Positions 1 through 10,547 of a stretch of DNA of 64,000 bases are shown piece after piece (position 1 is the first letter of the stretch; every line of letters begins with the position of its first letter). The translations under genes were made by a program, and so were the position numbers. This DNA comes from Microvirga rosea (lineage in GTDB: Bacteria > Pseudomonadota > Alphaproteobacteria > Rhizobiales > Beijerinckiaceae), in assembly GCF_020595095.1 (NCBI RefSeq), contig NZ_JAJDOP010000004.1, positions 372,001-436,000 of the forward strand, in the 5' to 3' direction. The notes under the pieces were generated by a model. The model saw only the letters and a list, made by a program, of their open reading frames with translations, searched no databases and was not told the origin of the DNA.

Positions 1-332
1 GCCAGCACCGTCACCACGAGGGTGATGAAAGTCGAGACGACCAGCGCCACCAGGAGCGCCCAGCCATATTCGGTCAGGATATCGAGCCGCTGCATGACGC
101 CGACGCCGGCCGGGATGAACAGAAGCGACAGATGAGCCAGGAGGCCCTGGCCGGTCGCGTCCACCTGCCGCCCGAATGCCGGACGGTATTTTCGTATGCG
201 GTCGCGAACGCCCAGAGCCGCGAGCATGACGATCATCCCTAGGACCGGGCCCGGAATCGGCCAGCCAAGACCGCGGGCGATCACCTCCCCGACAAGCTGG
301 CAGAAAAGGATAAGGGTTAGGCTGGCGATCAT
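1..332 (-). CDS. CidA/LrgA family membrane protein (C-terminus beyond window edge)
   Basis: About 110 codons are visible, running off the left edge. The translation starts MIASLTLILF and is a string of hydrophobic segments with the family signature GWPIPGPVLGM near residue 24 and LSLLFIPAGVGVM near residue 69, as in the small antiholin-like LrgA/CidA proteins (about 120-140 aa, four membrane spans). These proteins are thought to work with a larger LrgB/CidB partner in murein hydrolase control or organic acid transport; the partner would lie to the left, outside the window. The ATG at 332 has GAGGA eight bases upstream. The gene is truncated only by the window. Confidence 0.85.
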   Translation of the reverse strand, partial: MIASLTLILFCQLVGEVIARGLGWPIPGPVLGMIVMLAALGVRDRIRKYRPAFGRQVDATGQGLLAHLSLLFIPAGVGVMQRLDILTEYGWALLVALVVSTFITLVVTVL

Positions 333-497
333 CGTTACGTCCTCGGTCTGTCTCATTCCACACGAGGCACATTATGCACAGGCCTCCCGCAGCCGACAGA
401 AAGGCGGAGCGGCCGATGCCGCAATCCTGCCGCAAGCGGAAACCACAGCAAAGCTCCTGCGGGAGGGTCGACGTGAGAGGGCACGACATTTGCCGAC

Positions 498-1205
498 ATG
501 CGAGGTTGCTGCATGCAGCTCTTTGGTCACGCTCCGCCCGCTAGCTTCTGCATCGGCAGGCAGACTATCGGCGGAACGGCAATATCATTGGGTCTGCATG
601 CTCTTCTGTTGTTCGCATGCTTCATGCCTTTCAAACCTCGGCAGATCCCCCAATCCGACGAAGGGACGCCAGTCGAAATCTGGTCTTCGGAACAGGTCGA
701 GGCGCTTTCTCCACCGCCTGCCACGCTGCCTCCGCCTCCACAATCGCTGCAGCCGCCGGAGGAAGGTGAATCCATTGCGGGAGCCCCGGCTCCAACTCAG
801 GATCCAAGATCGGTCCCGGCAGGTCCTATCCGGGCGACCACCATCCTCTCAGGGCAAGTCCTGGCAAACCCTCGAAGTCGAAAGATGCAATCAGCCCTCG
901 CGTCTTTCGACGCTGAAACCAGGATCGAGCAGCATTGCGGGATCGAGGCGATGGCGCAGATCGCCGCCTTGACGCTTTTCCAGCCGGACAGGGTTGTCGC
1001 CTACGCGATGGCGGACGTAGCACGCGTCGGCAATACACTGACGGCGCAGGGAGCAGCGTTTCGAAGCGGTCGGCGGTGGTACAAGCTGGCCTTCATATGT
1101 GAATTGACCCATGACCACCGGGCCATTCAGGCCTTCGAATTCACCATCGGCGATCCGATCCCGAGGCGCTTGTGGGAAGCTCACAGCCTGCCGCCCGTTC
1201 ATTAG
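498..1205 (+). CDS. DUF930 domain protein with TonB-like N-terminus
   Basis: A 235-residue protein with one N-terminal membrane segment (about residues 24-43), a proline-rich linker (about 60-100) and a C-terminal DUF930 domain (about 125-232). The DUF930 hallmarks seen are KMQSALASFDAETR, a conserved CG before a hydrophobic stretch, YAMADV, GAAFRSG.RWY and IGDPIP..LWE.H. The layout, a membrane anchor plus proline-rich spacer reaching into the periplasm, resembles TonB-like proteins, but no TonB C-terminal domain is present. Function unknown. A second in-frame ATG at 513 is an equally possible start; neither has a strong ribosome site. It converges on rpoD and shares a terminator with it. Confidence 0.8.
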   Translation: MRGCCMQLFGHAPPASFCIGRQTIGGTAISLGLHALLLFACFMPFKPRQIPQSDEGTPVEIWSSEQVEALSPPPATLPPPPQSLQPPEEGESIAGAPAPTQDPRSVPAGPIRATTILSGQVLANPRSRKMQSALASFDAETRIEQHCGIEAMAQIAALTLFQPDRVVAYAMADVARVGNTLTAQGAAFRSGRRWYKLAFICELTHDHRAIQAFEFTIGDPIPRRLWEAHSLPPVH

Positions 1206-1223
1206 GAGCCGGCATCCGGAAAC

Positions 1224-1253
1224 GACAAAGCGCCCCGCAAAGGGCGCTTTGTC
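1224..1253. terminator. bidirectional terminator between DUF930 gene and rpoD
   Basis: Perfect 12-bp stem (1224-1235 with 1242-1253) with a six-base loop, lying in the 78-base gap between two convergent genes. The outer part of the stem is A/T rich on both strands, so it could serve both directions. Confidence 0.75.
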
Positions 1254-1283
1254 AGAAAGTCAGGTCTCCCGGGCCTTCCCGGA

Positions 1284-3275
<1,992 letters not shown>

Positions 3276-3461
3276 GCTTTGCACTACTCCGTCGCCCCAC
3301 CGGCCCCCGAGCCGGATCGGCGATGCGCGAATGGGCAGCGAAGCGTCCTGGCCTCACCACCCGAAATTCATTCCAAACAATAAAACAGCAAGTCGCTTGA
3401 CTAACCGTTAACCATCCCCCCACTCGTCCGCGCGCCTCTGCTCCGAACAGGTGCCCGGGCA

Positions 3462-5354
3462 TCAGTGATCGCGGTGGACAACTCCGTTGTCTAAATCGGC
3501 CTCAGCACCCTCGACGGAAGACAGCTGGTTTTGGACCTCTCGCAGCCAAGCGAGATTGGCCTCATTGTCGTCTTCGGCGAGCGCGCGCTCCGCGGCCCGA
3601 AGTTCGCTATGTAACGTGCGTGCGCGGCGATGCAAGGTGATTGCCTGCCTTAATGCGTCTTCAAGTCGCAAGAAATCGGCATGGGGGTCGAGCATCCAGC
3701 GATCGCCGGTGCGCACCAGAGATGTAAGACGTTCCGCAACGGGCGCAAGACCCGCCCGCTCAAGCCGTGTGGCCATGACGTCAGGACCCGCGGGCTCGCC
3801 ATGGGCCGCATCGTCGATGAGGAAGCGTCGCAGATCCTGGGCGCTTCGCCCCTCAAATTCAAGCTCCGCAAGGGTTTCAGCGTGGCTGTGGAGCATCTCG
3901 GGATGCGCCAGGAAGGTGCACAGGATGACGGCCTCGCGGGGGGTCTCGACGGTTCCTCCGGTAAAAAGCGCGCTCCTGGCCAGAAGCGGCGAGACACTCA
4001 CCCGAGAGCTCGGCGTCGTCGGCGCCGCCCCCCAGCGATCCCGCCGTGAGCCGCCCCCCTGCCGCTTGAACCGGCCCGGGCGCGGATCCGGATTCTGCGT
4101 GGACAAACGGCTTTCCACCTCCTCCCGGTAGTACCGCTTGAGGGTTTCGTCGCGAATCAGTCCCAGCGATTCGCGCAGGCGATGCTCCAGGGCGGCCCGC
4201 CGTTCGGGTGTATCCAGAGGTCCGGCCTCGACCTCCCGGGCCCAGAGAATGTCGATCAGCGGCCGGGCGGATGCGAGCACCCGCTCCACGGCGACGGAGC
4301 CGCCGGAACGCGCCAGATCGTCCGGATCCTGCCCTTCCGGCAGAAGAGCAAAGCGCAGCGACTTGCCCGCCGTCAGGTTCGGCAAGGCGAGATCGAGCGC
4401 CCGATAGGCTGCCCTTCGTCCGGCTTTGTCGCCATCGAAACACAGGATCGGCTCGTCCGTCATGCGCCAGAGAAGAGCGAGTTGCTCCTCGGTCAGGGCT
4501 GTGCCGAGGGGCGCGACGGCGTGGGGAAAGCCTGCAACGCTCAAGGAAATGACGTCCACATAGCCTTCGGCCACGATCACGGTACCCCGATCGTGAGCGG
4601 GCTTGCGGGCAAGATGGAAATTGTAGAGGAGCCGGCCCTTATTGAAGAGAGGGGTGTCGGGGGAGTTGAGATACTTGGCCGAGACCTCAGCGCTCATGGC
4701 CCGGCCGCCGAAGGCGACGACCCGGCCGCGGAGGTCGCAGATCGGAAACATGATCCGGTCGCGGAACCGATCATAGGGGATCTTCACGTCCTCGCCGGAG
4801 TAAAGCAGCCCGGCCTCCTCCATCATCTCGAGAGGAACGCCCTTTCCGGCAAGATAATCGCGCAGCGCGTACCGTTCCGGCGGGGCATAGCCGATGCGGA
4901 AACGCTCCTGCGTTTCGCGGCTCAGGGCGCGACCGGCGAGGTAATCGCGCGCCTTCATGCCGAACCGGCCCTGAAGGGAGGCCATGAAGAACTCCGCCGC
5001 CATCTCCGTCACATCATAGAGAGTGTTGCGCTTAACCTCCTCGGCCCGGTCCTCCCGGGTCATCTTCGGAAGGGCAACCCCCGCCTCCGCCGCAAGCCTC
5101 TCCACGGCCTCGGGAAAGGACAAGCCTTCCGTCTCCTGGAGGAAGGTGAAGATGTCACCATGCTTGCCTGACGAGAAGCAGTGATAAAACTGCTTCTGGT
5201 CGTTCACATAAAAGGAAGGCGTCTTCTCCGCATTGAACGGCGAGAGCCCTTTCCATTCCCGTCCCGCCTTCTTGAGGCGCACGCGCTTGCCGACGACGGC
5301 CGATACGGGCAGTCGGGCGCGAATCTCCTCGAGAATCTGGGGCGGGTAGCGCAC
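3462..5354 (-). CDS. dnaG: DNA primase DnaG
   Basis: Primase of 630 residues that lays down RNA primers at the replication fork. The N-terminal CHC2 region is recognisable (EKTPSFYVNDQKQFYHCF..GKHGDIF) but the zinc ligands are mostly gone: the usual CPFH is SPFN and the second C-x2-C pair reads CFSS, leaving one cysteine. A Toprim catalytic core follows, with EGYVDV near residue 260 and DGDKAG near 305, then a helicase-binding C-terminal region. Primases of this ribbon-less type are usual in Methylobacterium and Bradyrhizobium relatives, so this is a lineage trait rather than damage. The start is GTG (5354), ten bases after GGAG. rpoD lies 186 bases downstream. Confidence 0.97.
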   Translation of the reverse strand: MRYPPQILEEIRARLPVSAVVGKRVRLKKAGREWKGLSPFNAEKTPSFYVNDQKQFYHCFSSGKHGDIFTFLQETEGLSFPEAVERLAAEAGVALPKMTREDRAEEVKRNTLYDVTEMAAEFFMASLQGRFGMKARDYLAGRALSRETQERFRIGYAPPERYALRDYLAGKGVPLEMMEEAGLLYSGEDVKIPYDRFRDRIMFPICDLRGRVVAFGGRAMSAEVSAKYLNSPDTPLFNKGRLLYNFHLARKPAHDRGTVIVAEGYVDVISLSVAGFPHAVAPLGTALTEEQLALLWRMTDEPILCFDGDKAGRRAAYRALDLALPNLTAGKSLRFALLPEGQDPDDLARSGGSVAVERVLASARPLIDILWAREVEAGPLDTPERRAALEHRLRESLGLIRDETLKRYYREEVESRLSTQNPDPRPGRFKRQGGGSRRDRWGAAPTTPSSRVSVSPLLARSALFTGGTVETPREAVILCTFLAHPEMLHSHAETLAELEFEGRSAQDLRRFLIDDAAHGEPAGPDVMATRLERAGLAPVAERLTSLVRTGDRWMLDPHADFLRLEDALRQAITLHRRARTLHSELRAAERALAEDDNEANLAWLREVQNQLSSVEGAEADLDNGVVHRDH

Positions 5355-5479
5355 GAAGCGAATTCTCCAAACCTGCTGAGTAAACTAGGGCACCGACAAG
5401 CCGGAAGAAAAATGCCGGGCAGCTCCGGCTTTACACGCAATTCACAGGGCATCCTGCCGCCGGAAGCGTCTGAATTCCA

Positions 5480-5911
5480 TTACCCTCGAGCCAGAGGGGT
5501 GCCGAGGATCACGTGCGTCGTCGCCGTCGCCACACCCGGGACCGCGCTGATGGCATCCCTGATGCGGTCGAGCGATGCGTTCGATTCGCAAGCCACGATG
5601 ACCATGAGATCGATCGAACCGGTCAGCGAGTGGCAGGCGACGACCTCCGGTATGCCGGACAGATGGGGCACCACGTGCCTGCAGCGGAAGCCGGGATCGA
5701 AGGTCACCGCGATCATGGCCCGCACCGCCGGGTCCTGCTCGGACGCCAGTTCGACCGTATAGGCTTTGATGATCCCATCCCGCTCGAGGCGCCGCATCCG
5801 CTCCTGGGTCGCGCTGCGCGACAGGCCGACGCTCCGGGCGAGCCCGACAAGGCTTTCCCGCGCGTTCCGGCGCAGGGCGCCGATGAGGATCCTGTCCTTG
5901 TCGTCGAGCAT
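5480..5911 (-). CDS. Lrp/AsnC family transcriptional regulator
   Basis: 143 residues. An N-terminal winged helix-turn-helix (LDDKDRILIGALRRNARESL then GLSRSATQERMRRLERDG) is followed by a RAM/AsnC-type ligand-binding domain with the typical hydrophobic beta strands ending in ATATTHVILG. Such proteins form octamers and sense amino acids or related metabolites. The ATG at 5911 begins the conserved domain; an in-frame ATG at 5950 would add 13 residues of poor quality. It is divergent from an isochorismatase-family hydrolase 118 bases away, which is the most likely target. The pair sits between yqeY and dnaG. Confidence 0.88.
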   Translation of the reverse strand: MLDDKDRILIGALRRNARESLVGLARSVGLSRSATQERMRRLERDGIIKAYTVELASEQDPAVRAMIAVTFDPGFRCRHVVPHLSGIPEVVACHSLTGSIDLMVIVACESNASLDRIRDAISAVPGVATATTHVILGTPLARG

Positions 5912-6028
5912 GGAGATCAATCCGCCACCAAAATAGCCGCAGACCGGCATTTAGCCGGCCGGGCCGTCATCTTGTCGAGTGAAACCGGCATCCGGACGCG
6001 AGAAAAGAAGGCATTGAAGGAGATCGTC

Positions 6029-6610
6029 ATGAACCTCGGAAATACCGTCCTCCTGCCCGTGGATATGCAAAGGGCCTTTGACCTGCCCTCCTGGCCGCGC
6101 CGCTGGAATGAAGCAGTCGATGCCAATGGACTCTCGCTCCTGGAAGCTTGGCGGCGAATCGGGCACCCCATTCTCCACGTAAGGCACGATTCCGTTACCC
6201 CTGGGTCGACCCTGGCCCCGGGACAGCCCGGAAATGCGTTTCGCCCCGGCTTCGAGCCGCGGGACGGCGAGCCGCTCATCACGAAAAGCGTCAATTCCGC
6301 CTTCATCGGCACGGATCTCGATCTCCGGCTCAAGCGCCTTGGGATGCCGACCGTTGTCGTGTTCGGGATCAGCACGGACATGTGCGTGTCGACCACCATC
6401 CGGGTCGGAGCCAACCTGGGCCACCGGATGGTGCTGGTCGAAGACGCCTGCGATTGCTTCGAGCTGCCGGACACGTCAGGCGGAGCGATTCCCGCCCGCA
6501 CCATCCATCAGGTTCATGTCGCGACGCTCGGCTTCGAATTTGCCAAGGTCGTCACGACACGCGACCTGCTCGCGGAAATCGGCGGGCAGGCGGCCGGAAA
6601 AGCCGCCTGA
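6029..6610 (+). CDS. isochorismatase/cysteine hydrolase family protein
   Basis: 193 residues with the catalytic triad pattern of the cysteine hydrolase superfamily: Asp12 in LLPVDMQ, Lys86 in LITKSVNSAF and Cys119 in GISTDMCVSTT, the last preceded by a cis-peptide-type motif. Members hydrolyse nicotinamide, N-carbamoyl compounds, isochorismate or ureidoacrylate; the substrate cannot be told here. The ATG at 6029 has AAGGAG at ideal spacing; the open frame continues upstream to 5513 only because it overlaps the regulator gene. The divergent Lrp/AsnC regulator suggests control by an amino acid-like ligand. Confidence 0.87.
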   Translation: MNLGNTVLLPVDMQRAFDLPSWPRRWNEAVDANGLSLLEAWRRIGHPILHVRHDSVTPGSTLAPGQPGNAFRPGFEPRDGEPLITKSVNSAFIGTDLDLRLKRLGMPTVVVFGISTDMCVSTTIRVGANLGHRMVLVEDACDCFELPDTSGGAIPARTIHQVHVATLGFEFAKVVTTRDLLAEIGGQAAGKAA

Positions 6611-6617
6611 GACCAGC

Positions 6618-7076
6618 CTACCCCTTCGGCAGCAAGTCCTTCACGAGGCCGCTGGCCTTGGCGAAGTCCATGCGGCCCGCATATTTGCCGCGCAGGGTGC
6701 CGACCACCTTGCCCATGTCCTTCATGGAGGCCGCACCCGTCTCGGCGATCGCCGCCTCGATGGCGGCCTTCATCTCCGCATCGTCCATCTGCTTGGGCAG
6801 GTAGGACGAGATGACGTCAGCCTCCGCCTTCTCCTGCTGGGCAAGCTCGGGGCGGCCACCCTGCTCGTACATGGCGATCGATTCCTGGCGCTGCTTGATC
6901 ATCTTCTGGAGCAGGGCCAGGATTTCCTCGTCCGTCGCCTGGCCCTTTCCGGCGCCCCGGGCTTCGATGTCCTTGTCCTTCAGCGCAGCCTGGATCAGCC
7001 GGACGGCCCCGAGCCGGGCCTTGTCCCCGGCCTTCATGGCTTCCTTCATATCCGCGGTGAAACGTTCGCGCAGCAT
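6618..7076 (-). CDS. GatB/YqeY domain-containing protein
   Basis: 152 residues, the usual length of YqeY. Shows MLRERFTADMKEAMKAGDK at the N-terminus, the VRLIQAALKDKDIEARG segment, DEEILALLQKMIKQRQES and the C-terminal GKVVGTLRGKYAGRMDFAKASG helical domain shared with the tail of GatB/GatE amidotransferases, which binds tRNA. A role in tRNA-dependent amidation is assumed but unproven. A clean AAGGAG precedes the ATG. In many alphaproteobacteria this gene sits directly before dnaG and opposite carA; here two genes intervene on the dnaG side. Confidence 0.92.
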   Translation of the reverse strand: MLRERFTADMKEAMKAGDKARLGAVRLIQAALKDKDIEARGAGKGQATDEEILALLQKMIKQRQESIAMYEQGGRPELAQQEKAEADVISSYLPKQMDDAEMKAAIEAAIAETGAASMKDMGKVVGTLRGKYAGRMDFAKASGLVKDLLPKG

Positions 7077-7108
7077 GCGCTTCTCCTTGCGTTTTAGGCG
7101 CTTGAGCG

Positions 7109-7137
7109 TTGACGTGGCGCGAGCGGGCCCTTAAGTC
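7109..7137 (+). promoter_or_regulatory. candidate carA promoter
   Basis: TTGACG (7109-7114) and TAAGTC (7132-7137) separated by 17 bases, in the gap between the divergent yqeY and carA genes. The -35 is a good match to the sigma-70 consensus, the -10 is weak. Confidence 0.35.
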
Positions 7138-7212
7138 ACCAGGATTAGGTCAAGGGCGTCACAGGCACGCCTGCTCAAGCGCGACCCATTGGGCTCGGAC
7201 TTACAAGAGATC

Positions 7213-8433
7213 ATGACGATGCTGCAAGATAAAGACACCACCGGGACTTCCTCGGGGGGCTGGACGGAGCCGCGCGCGACGGCTGTGGTCGTGCTTCAGG
7301 ACGGCACCGTCCTCGAAGGTTTCGGCATCGGCGCCGTCGGCGAAGCCACGGGCGAAGTCTGCTTCAACACGGCGATGACCGGGTATCAGGAAATCCTGAC
7401 CGACCCGTCCTACGCCGGGCAGATCATCACCTTCACGTTCCCGCATATCGGCAATGTCGGCACCAATGAGGAGGACATCGAGAGCGTGAACGCTGCGTCC
7501 TCCTCGGGCGTCAGGGGCGCCATCATGGCGGCCGCCGTCACGGATCCGTCGAACTGGCGCGCCTCTCGCCACCTCGATGCCTGGCTCAAGGCACGCGGAA
7601 TCGTCGGTCTGACCGGGATCGATACCCGGGCCCTCACCGCCCTCATTCGCGAGAAGGGGATGCCCAACGCGGTGATCGCCCACGATCCGGACGGTCGGTT
7701 CGATCTTGAGGCTTTGAAAGCCCGCGCGGCGAGCCTCCATTCCATGGATGGTCTCGATCTCGTCCCGATGGTCACGAGCGCTCAGCGTTTCGACTGGGAG
7801 GAGAGCACCTGGAAGCTCGGCGAGGGCTACACGAAGCAGGACGGAAGCAAGCACCACGTGGTCGCCATCGATTACGGCGTGAAGCGCAACATCCTTCGGC
7901 TGCTCGCCCAGGCCGGCTGCAAGGTCACGGTTGTGCCCGCAACCGCGACCGCGGAGGACGTGCTGGCCCTCAAGCCCGACGGCGTATTCCTGTCGAATGG
8001 CCCCGGAGACCCGGCGGCGACGGGCGAGTATGCGGTTCCCGTGATCAGGAAGGTCCTGGAGGAGAAGATTCCGACTTTCGGCATCTGCCTCGGTCACCAG
8101 ATGCTGAGCCTTGCGGTCGGCGGCAAGACCAAGAAGATGCATCAGGGACACCACGGAGCGAACCACCCGGTGAAGGACAAGACCACCGGCAAGGTCGAGA
8201 TCACGTCCATGAACCATGGATTTGCGGTCGATCCGGAAAGCCTGCCGAAGACCGCGGTGGAAACCCACGTATCGCTCTTCGACGGCTCCAATTGCGGGAT
8301 CGCCCTCACCGACCGCCCGGCCTTCTCGGTTCAATATCATCCGGAGGCTTCGCCCGGCCCGCAGGACAGCCACTATCTCTTCGATCGGTTCGTGAAGTTG
8401 ATCGAGGAAGAAAAGGCAAAACGCCAAGCTTAA
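7213..8433 (+). CDS. carA: carbamoyl-phosphate synthase small subunit
   Basis: 406 residues. This is the glutaminase subunit that feeds ammonia to CarB for carbamoyl phosphate, the precursor of arginine and pyrimidines. The N-terminal CPSase domain carries GFGIGAVGEATGEVCFNTAM and TGYQEILTDPSYAGQI; the C-terminal class I amidotransferase domain has the oxyanion/nucleophile motif FGICLGHQM and the His-Glu pair in YHPEASPGP. The ATG at 7213 is chosen over a TTG at 7189; ATG at 7219 is also possible. The partner carB lies 7.7 kb downstream on the same strand with ten genes between, so the two are not one transcript. Confidence 0.97.
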   Translation: MTMLQDKDTTGTSSGGWTEPRATAVVVLQDGTVLEGFGIGAVGEATGEVCFNTAMTGYQEILTDPSYAGQIITFTFPHIGNVGTNEEDIESVNAASSSGVRGAIMAAAVTDPSNWRASRHLDAWLKARGIVGLTGIDTRALTALIREKGMPNAVIAHDPDGRFDLEALKARAASLHSMDGLDLVPMVTSAQRFDWEESTWKLGEGYTKQDGSKHHVVAIDYGVKRNILRLLAQAGCKVTVVPATATAEDVLALKPDGVFLSNGPGDPAATGEYAVPVIRKVLEEKIPTFGICLGHQMLSLAVGGKTKKMHQGHHGANHPVKDKTTGKVEITSMNHGFAVDPESLPKTAVETHVSLFDGSNCGIALTDRPAFSVQYHPEASPGPQDSHYLFDRFVKLIEEEKAKRQA

Positions 8434-8442
8434 AAGACTTTA

Positions 8443-8478
8443 TTCTTCCGGCTTGCTCTCTAAGCTTGGCCGGAAGAA
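8443..8478 (+). terminator. probable carA terminator
   Basis: Perfect 10-bp stem (8443-8452 with 8469-8478) with a 16-base loop starting ten bases after the carA stop codon. There is no run of T after it, so it may act with Rho or as an mRNA end stabiliser. Confidence 0.45.
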
Positions 8479-8585
8479 GTATGTCTCCGCGACAAAGCGT
8501 GTATTGCGCAAGATCCCCAAATCACGTTAACCGGTCGACAACCATAAAACATCGACCATACGAATCTTGATTTGGGGGATACTCC

Positions 8586-8960
8586 ATGACCGCGAATGAA
8601 AAGGCCGGCGAATTCAGCCGTCTGCACAGTCTGTTCAGCTTTCACCTCGGTGTCGCCGTCGCCCTGTCGTGGCTGACGGCCCTTTATGCGTCCTTCTATG
8701 CCCCTTGGGTTCGGAACATCCGTCCGCTGATCGACCCGTCCTATGCCGGACAGGTGGAGAGCACCTGGTCGTTTCTTTTCGTTTTCCCCGCCGTGCTGAC
8801 CGTCGCATGGCTCATGTGCGTCTCGGGACGGGAAATGTTCCGCCACATGCGGGTCTTCAAGAGCCAAGCCACCGAGTTCGCGATCGCGGGCGCTCTGGCC
8901 TTCGTGGTCTTCTATCTTGCCATCGACCGGGCTGTCGCAGTGTTGTCCCTCGGCCTCTGA
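8586..8960 (+). CDS. small multi-span membrane protein, unknown function
   Basis: 124 residues with three predicted hydrophobic spans at about residues 20-42 (FHLGVAVALSWLTALYASFY), 60-80 (TWSFLFVFPAVLTVAWLMCV) and 98-118 (FAIAGALAFVVFYLAIDRAV). No family recognised. It starts at an ATG preceded by TTGGGGGATA and stands alone between carA and an AraC-type gene. Codon usage resembles its neighbours, so it is likely a native gene. Confidence 0.65.
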   Translation: MTANEKAGEFSRLHSLFSFHLGVAVALSWLTALYASFYAPWVRNIRPLIDPSYAGQVESTWSFLFVFPAVLTVAWLMCVSGREMFRHMRVFKSQATEFAIAGALAFVVFYLAIDRAVAVLSLGL

Positions 8961-9040
8961 TTCATTGAGGACAGGACTCGCGCAAAGTCCGCAACCATGA
9001 TCAATTCCGGGGCCGTAATGTCCGGGCCTCGGAGTGATCC

Positions 9041-9892
9041 ATGCTGCAAACGAAACCAGAGACCCGCCTCGATTACGGCCGCCGCGTCGTGTCGGTCATC
9101 GACTACATCGCCGATCATCTCGACGGGGATGTATCCCTTGAACGGCTGGCAGACATCGCCTGCTTCTCGCCCTACCATTTCCATCGCATCTACCGGTCGA
9201 TCACGGGCGAGACGGTCGCGGAAACGGTCCGTCGTCTCAGGCTGCAGCGCGCCGCCAAGGAGCTGGCCCGTTCGGCCTATCCGATCGAACGGATTGCCCG
9301 GAGAGCCGGCTATGGCTCGGTCGAAGCCTTCACGCGGGCTTTCGGCGCCGACCATGGCGAGCCTCCCGGGGCGTTTCGAGCCCGGTTCACTCCGTTTCGA
9401 CCCTTTGGAAACGGAGACGATCCCATGCTGCCTGTCACCATCAAGGACTTCGACGGCATTTACCTTGCAACCCTCCCCCACCGGGGCAACTACCAGGACA
9501 TCGGCCGCTGCTTCGACCGGCTCGGTGCCTGGGCGGCGGCCCGCGGGCTTTTCAGCACCCCGCGCCGCATGATCGGCCTCTATTATGACGATCCGGAAAG
9601 CGTGCCGGAGGCGGAACTGCGGTCGGAAGCGGGCATCGAAGTCGATCCCGACATGCCGCTGAGCGACGGCGTCGTCCTGCGCCACCTGCCGGCCGGAAGG
9701 GTCGCGACCATCCTCCACAAGGGCCCCTATACGGGCCTCGAAGAGGTCTACCGGGTTCTTTACCGGGAATGGCTCCCTCGTAGCGGTGAGGAAATCGGCG
9801 ACCAGCCGGTTTTCGAGAATTATCTCAATACGCCCCGCGACGTGCCGCCCTCGGAACTCCTGACCGAGGTGACCCTCCCGCTCAAAGGCTGA
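9041..9892 (+). CDS. AraC family regulator with GyrI-like effector domain
   Basis: 283 residues. Two AraC helix-turn-helix motifs occupy about residues 10-110 (LERLADIACFSPYHFHRIYR and IERIARRAGYGSVEAFTRAF), followed by a GyrI-like/SOUL ligand-binding domain (about 125-283) with the family marks VAtLPHRGNYQDIG, MIGLYYDDP and LYREWLPRSGEE. Similar proteins (Rob, MarA-like with GyrI fusion) sense small amphipathic molecules and control efflux or stress genes. GGAG stands seven bases before the ATG. A paralogue of the same architecture is at 44091-44972. Confidence 0.92.
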   Translation: MLQTKPETRLDYGRRVVSVIDYIADHLDGDVSLERLADIACFSPYHFHRIYRSITGETVAETVRRLRLQRAAKELARSAYPIERIARRAGYGSVEAFTRAFGADHGEPPGAFRARFTPFRPFGNGDDPMLPVTIKDFDGIYLATLPHRGNYQDIGRCFDRLGAWAAARGLFSTPRRMIGLYYDDPESVPEAELRSEAGIEVDPDMPLSDGVVLRHLPAGRVATILHKGPYTGLEEVYRVLYREWLPRSGEEIGDQPVFENYLNTPRDVPPSELLTEVTLPLKG

Positions 9893-9900
9893 TCCCGTTA

Positions 9901-9927
9901 CGGCTCCCTCGAATCGCGGGGGAGCCG
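9901..9927 (+). terminator. hairpin after AraC-type gene
   Basis: Eight-bp perfect stem (9901-9908 with 9920-9927) just past the stop codon at 9892, without a T tract. Probably a weak or factor-assisted terminator. Confidence 0.35.
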
Positions 9928-9945
9928 ATCCGCCCCTCAACCTTT

Positions 9946-9988
9946 TGATGTCTCCCGCGTTTGGGTTGAAGCAAAAGCGGAGACATCA
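9946..9988 (+). promoter_or_regulatory. hairpin overlapping the ribosome binding site of the cupin gene
   Basis: Left arm TGATGTCTCCCGC (9946-9958) pairs with right arm GCGGAGACATCA (9977-9988) with a single bulged base and an 18-base loop. The right arm contains GGAG, the only good Shine-Dalgarno sequence for the ATG at 9992, so folding would hide it. It could also be read as a DNA operator dyad. The structure is seen; the regulatory role is inferred. Confidence 0.45.
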
Positions 9989-9991
9989 ATC

Positions 9992-10540
9992 ATGGCCAAG
10001 GCGAAAGGCTACGGCGAGGCGCATGCCTACAACGCCCCTTTGAAGACCGATACCTACATTTTTCAGGATAATGGGCTCATTCCCAACAACCGCCTGCCGC
10101 TGATCGTCCGTCAGGGTGCGATCACGCCGGGAAGCTCCGATCCGGCCAAGCCCTTCGAGGAGACCTTCCGCCGCAACGGCTGGACCAATACCTGGCGGAA
10201 CGGCATCTTCGACTACCATCATTATCACTCGACGGCGCACGAGGTGCTGGGCATCGCATCCGGCTCCGCAAGCGTTCGGTTCGGGGGCGAGAGCGGTGAA
10301 GTCATCGGTCTGACCGCCGGGGACGTCGTGATCATCCCCGCAGGAGTGGGCCATGCGCTGATCAATCAGAACGGCGATCTCCTGGTCGTGGGAGCCTATG
10401 CCGACGGCCGGGACTACGACACGCTCCGGGACGATCCGCGCCTGATCGCTCAAGCCCGTCAGCGAATCGCCCAGGTGCCCCGTCCCAATACCGACCCGGT
10501 GGACGGCGCGAGCGGCCCGCTCACCAAGCTCTGGAGCTGA
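9992..10540 (+). CDS. cupin domain protein (YjlB-like)
   Basis: 182 residues, a single cupin barrel. The metal-binding motifs are seen as the HHYHSTAHEVLGI stretch (about residue 75) with GSASVRFGG, and the second motif GDVVIIPAGVGHALI around residue 110. The N-terminus has the YjlB-like segment TYIFQDNGLIPNNRLPL. Exact substrate unknown. Its ribosome binding site is embedded in the inverted repeat at 9946-9988. It converges on ohr across a shared hairpin. Confidence 0.85.
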   Translation: MAKAKGYGEAHAYNAPLKTDTYIFQDNGLIPNNRLPLIVRQGAITPGSSDPAKPFEETFRRNGWTNTWRNGIFDYHHYHSTAHEVLGIASGSASVRFGGESGEVIGLTAGDVVIIPAGVGHALINQNGDLLVVGAYADGRDYDTLRDDPRLIAQARQRIAQVPRPNTDPVDGASGPLTKLWS

Positions 10541-10547
10541 GACGAAA

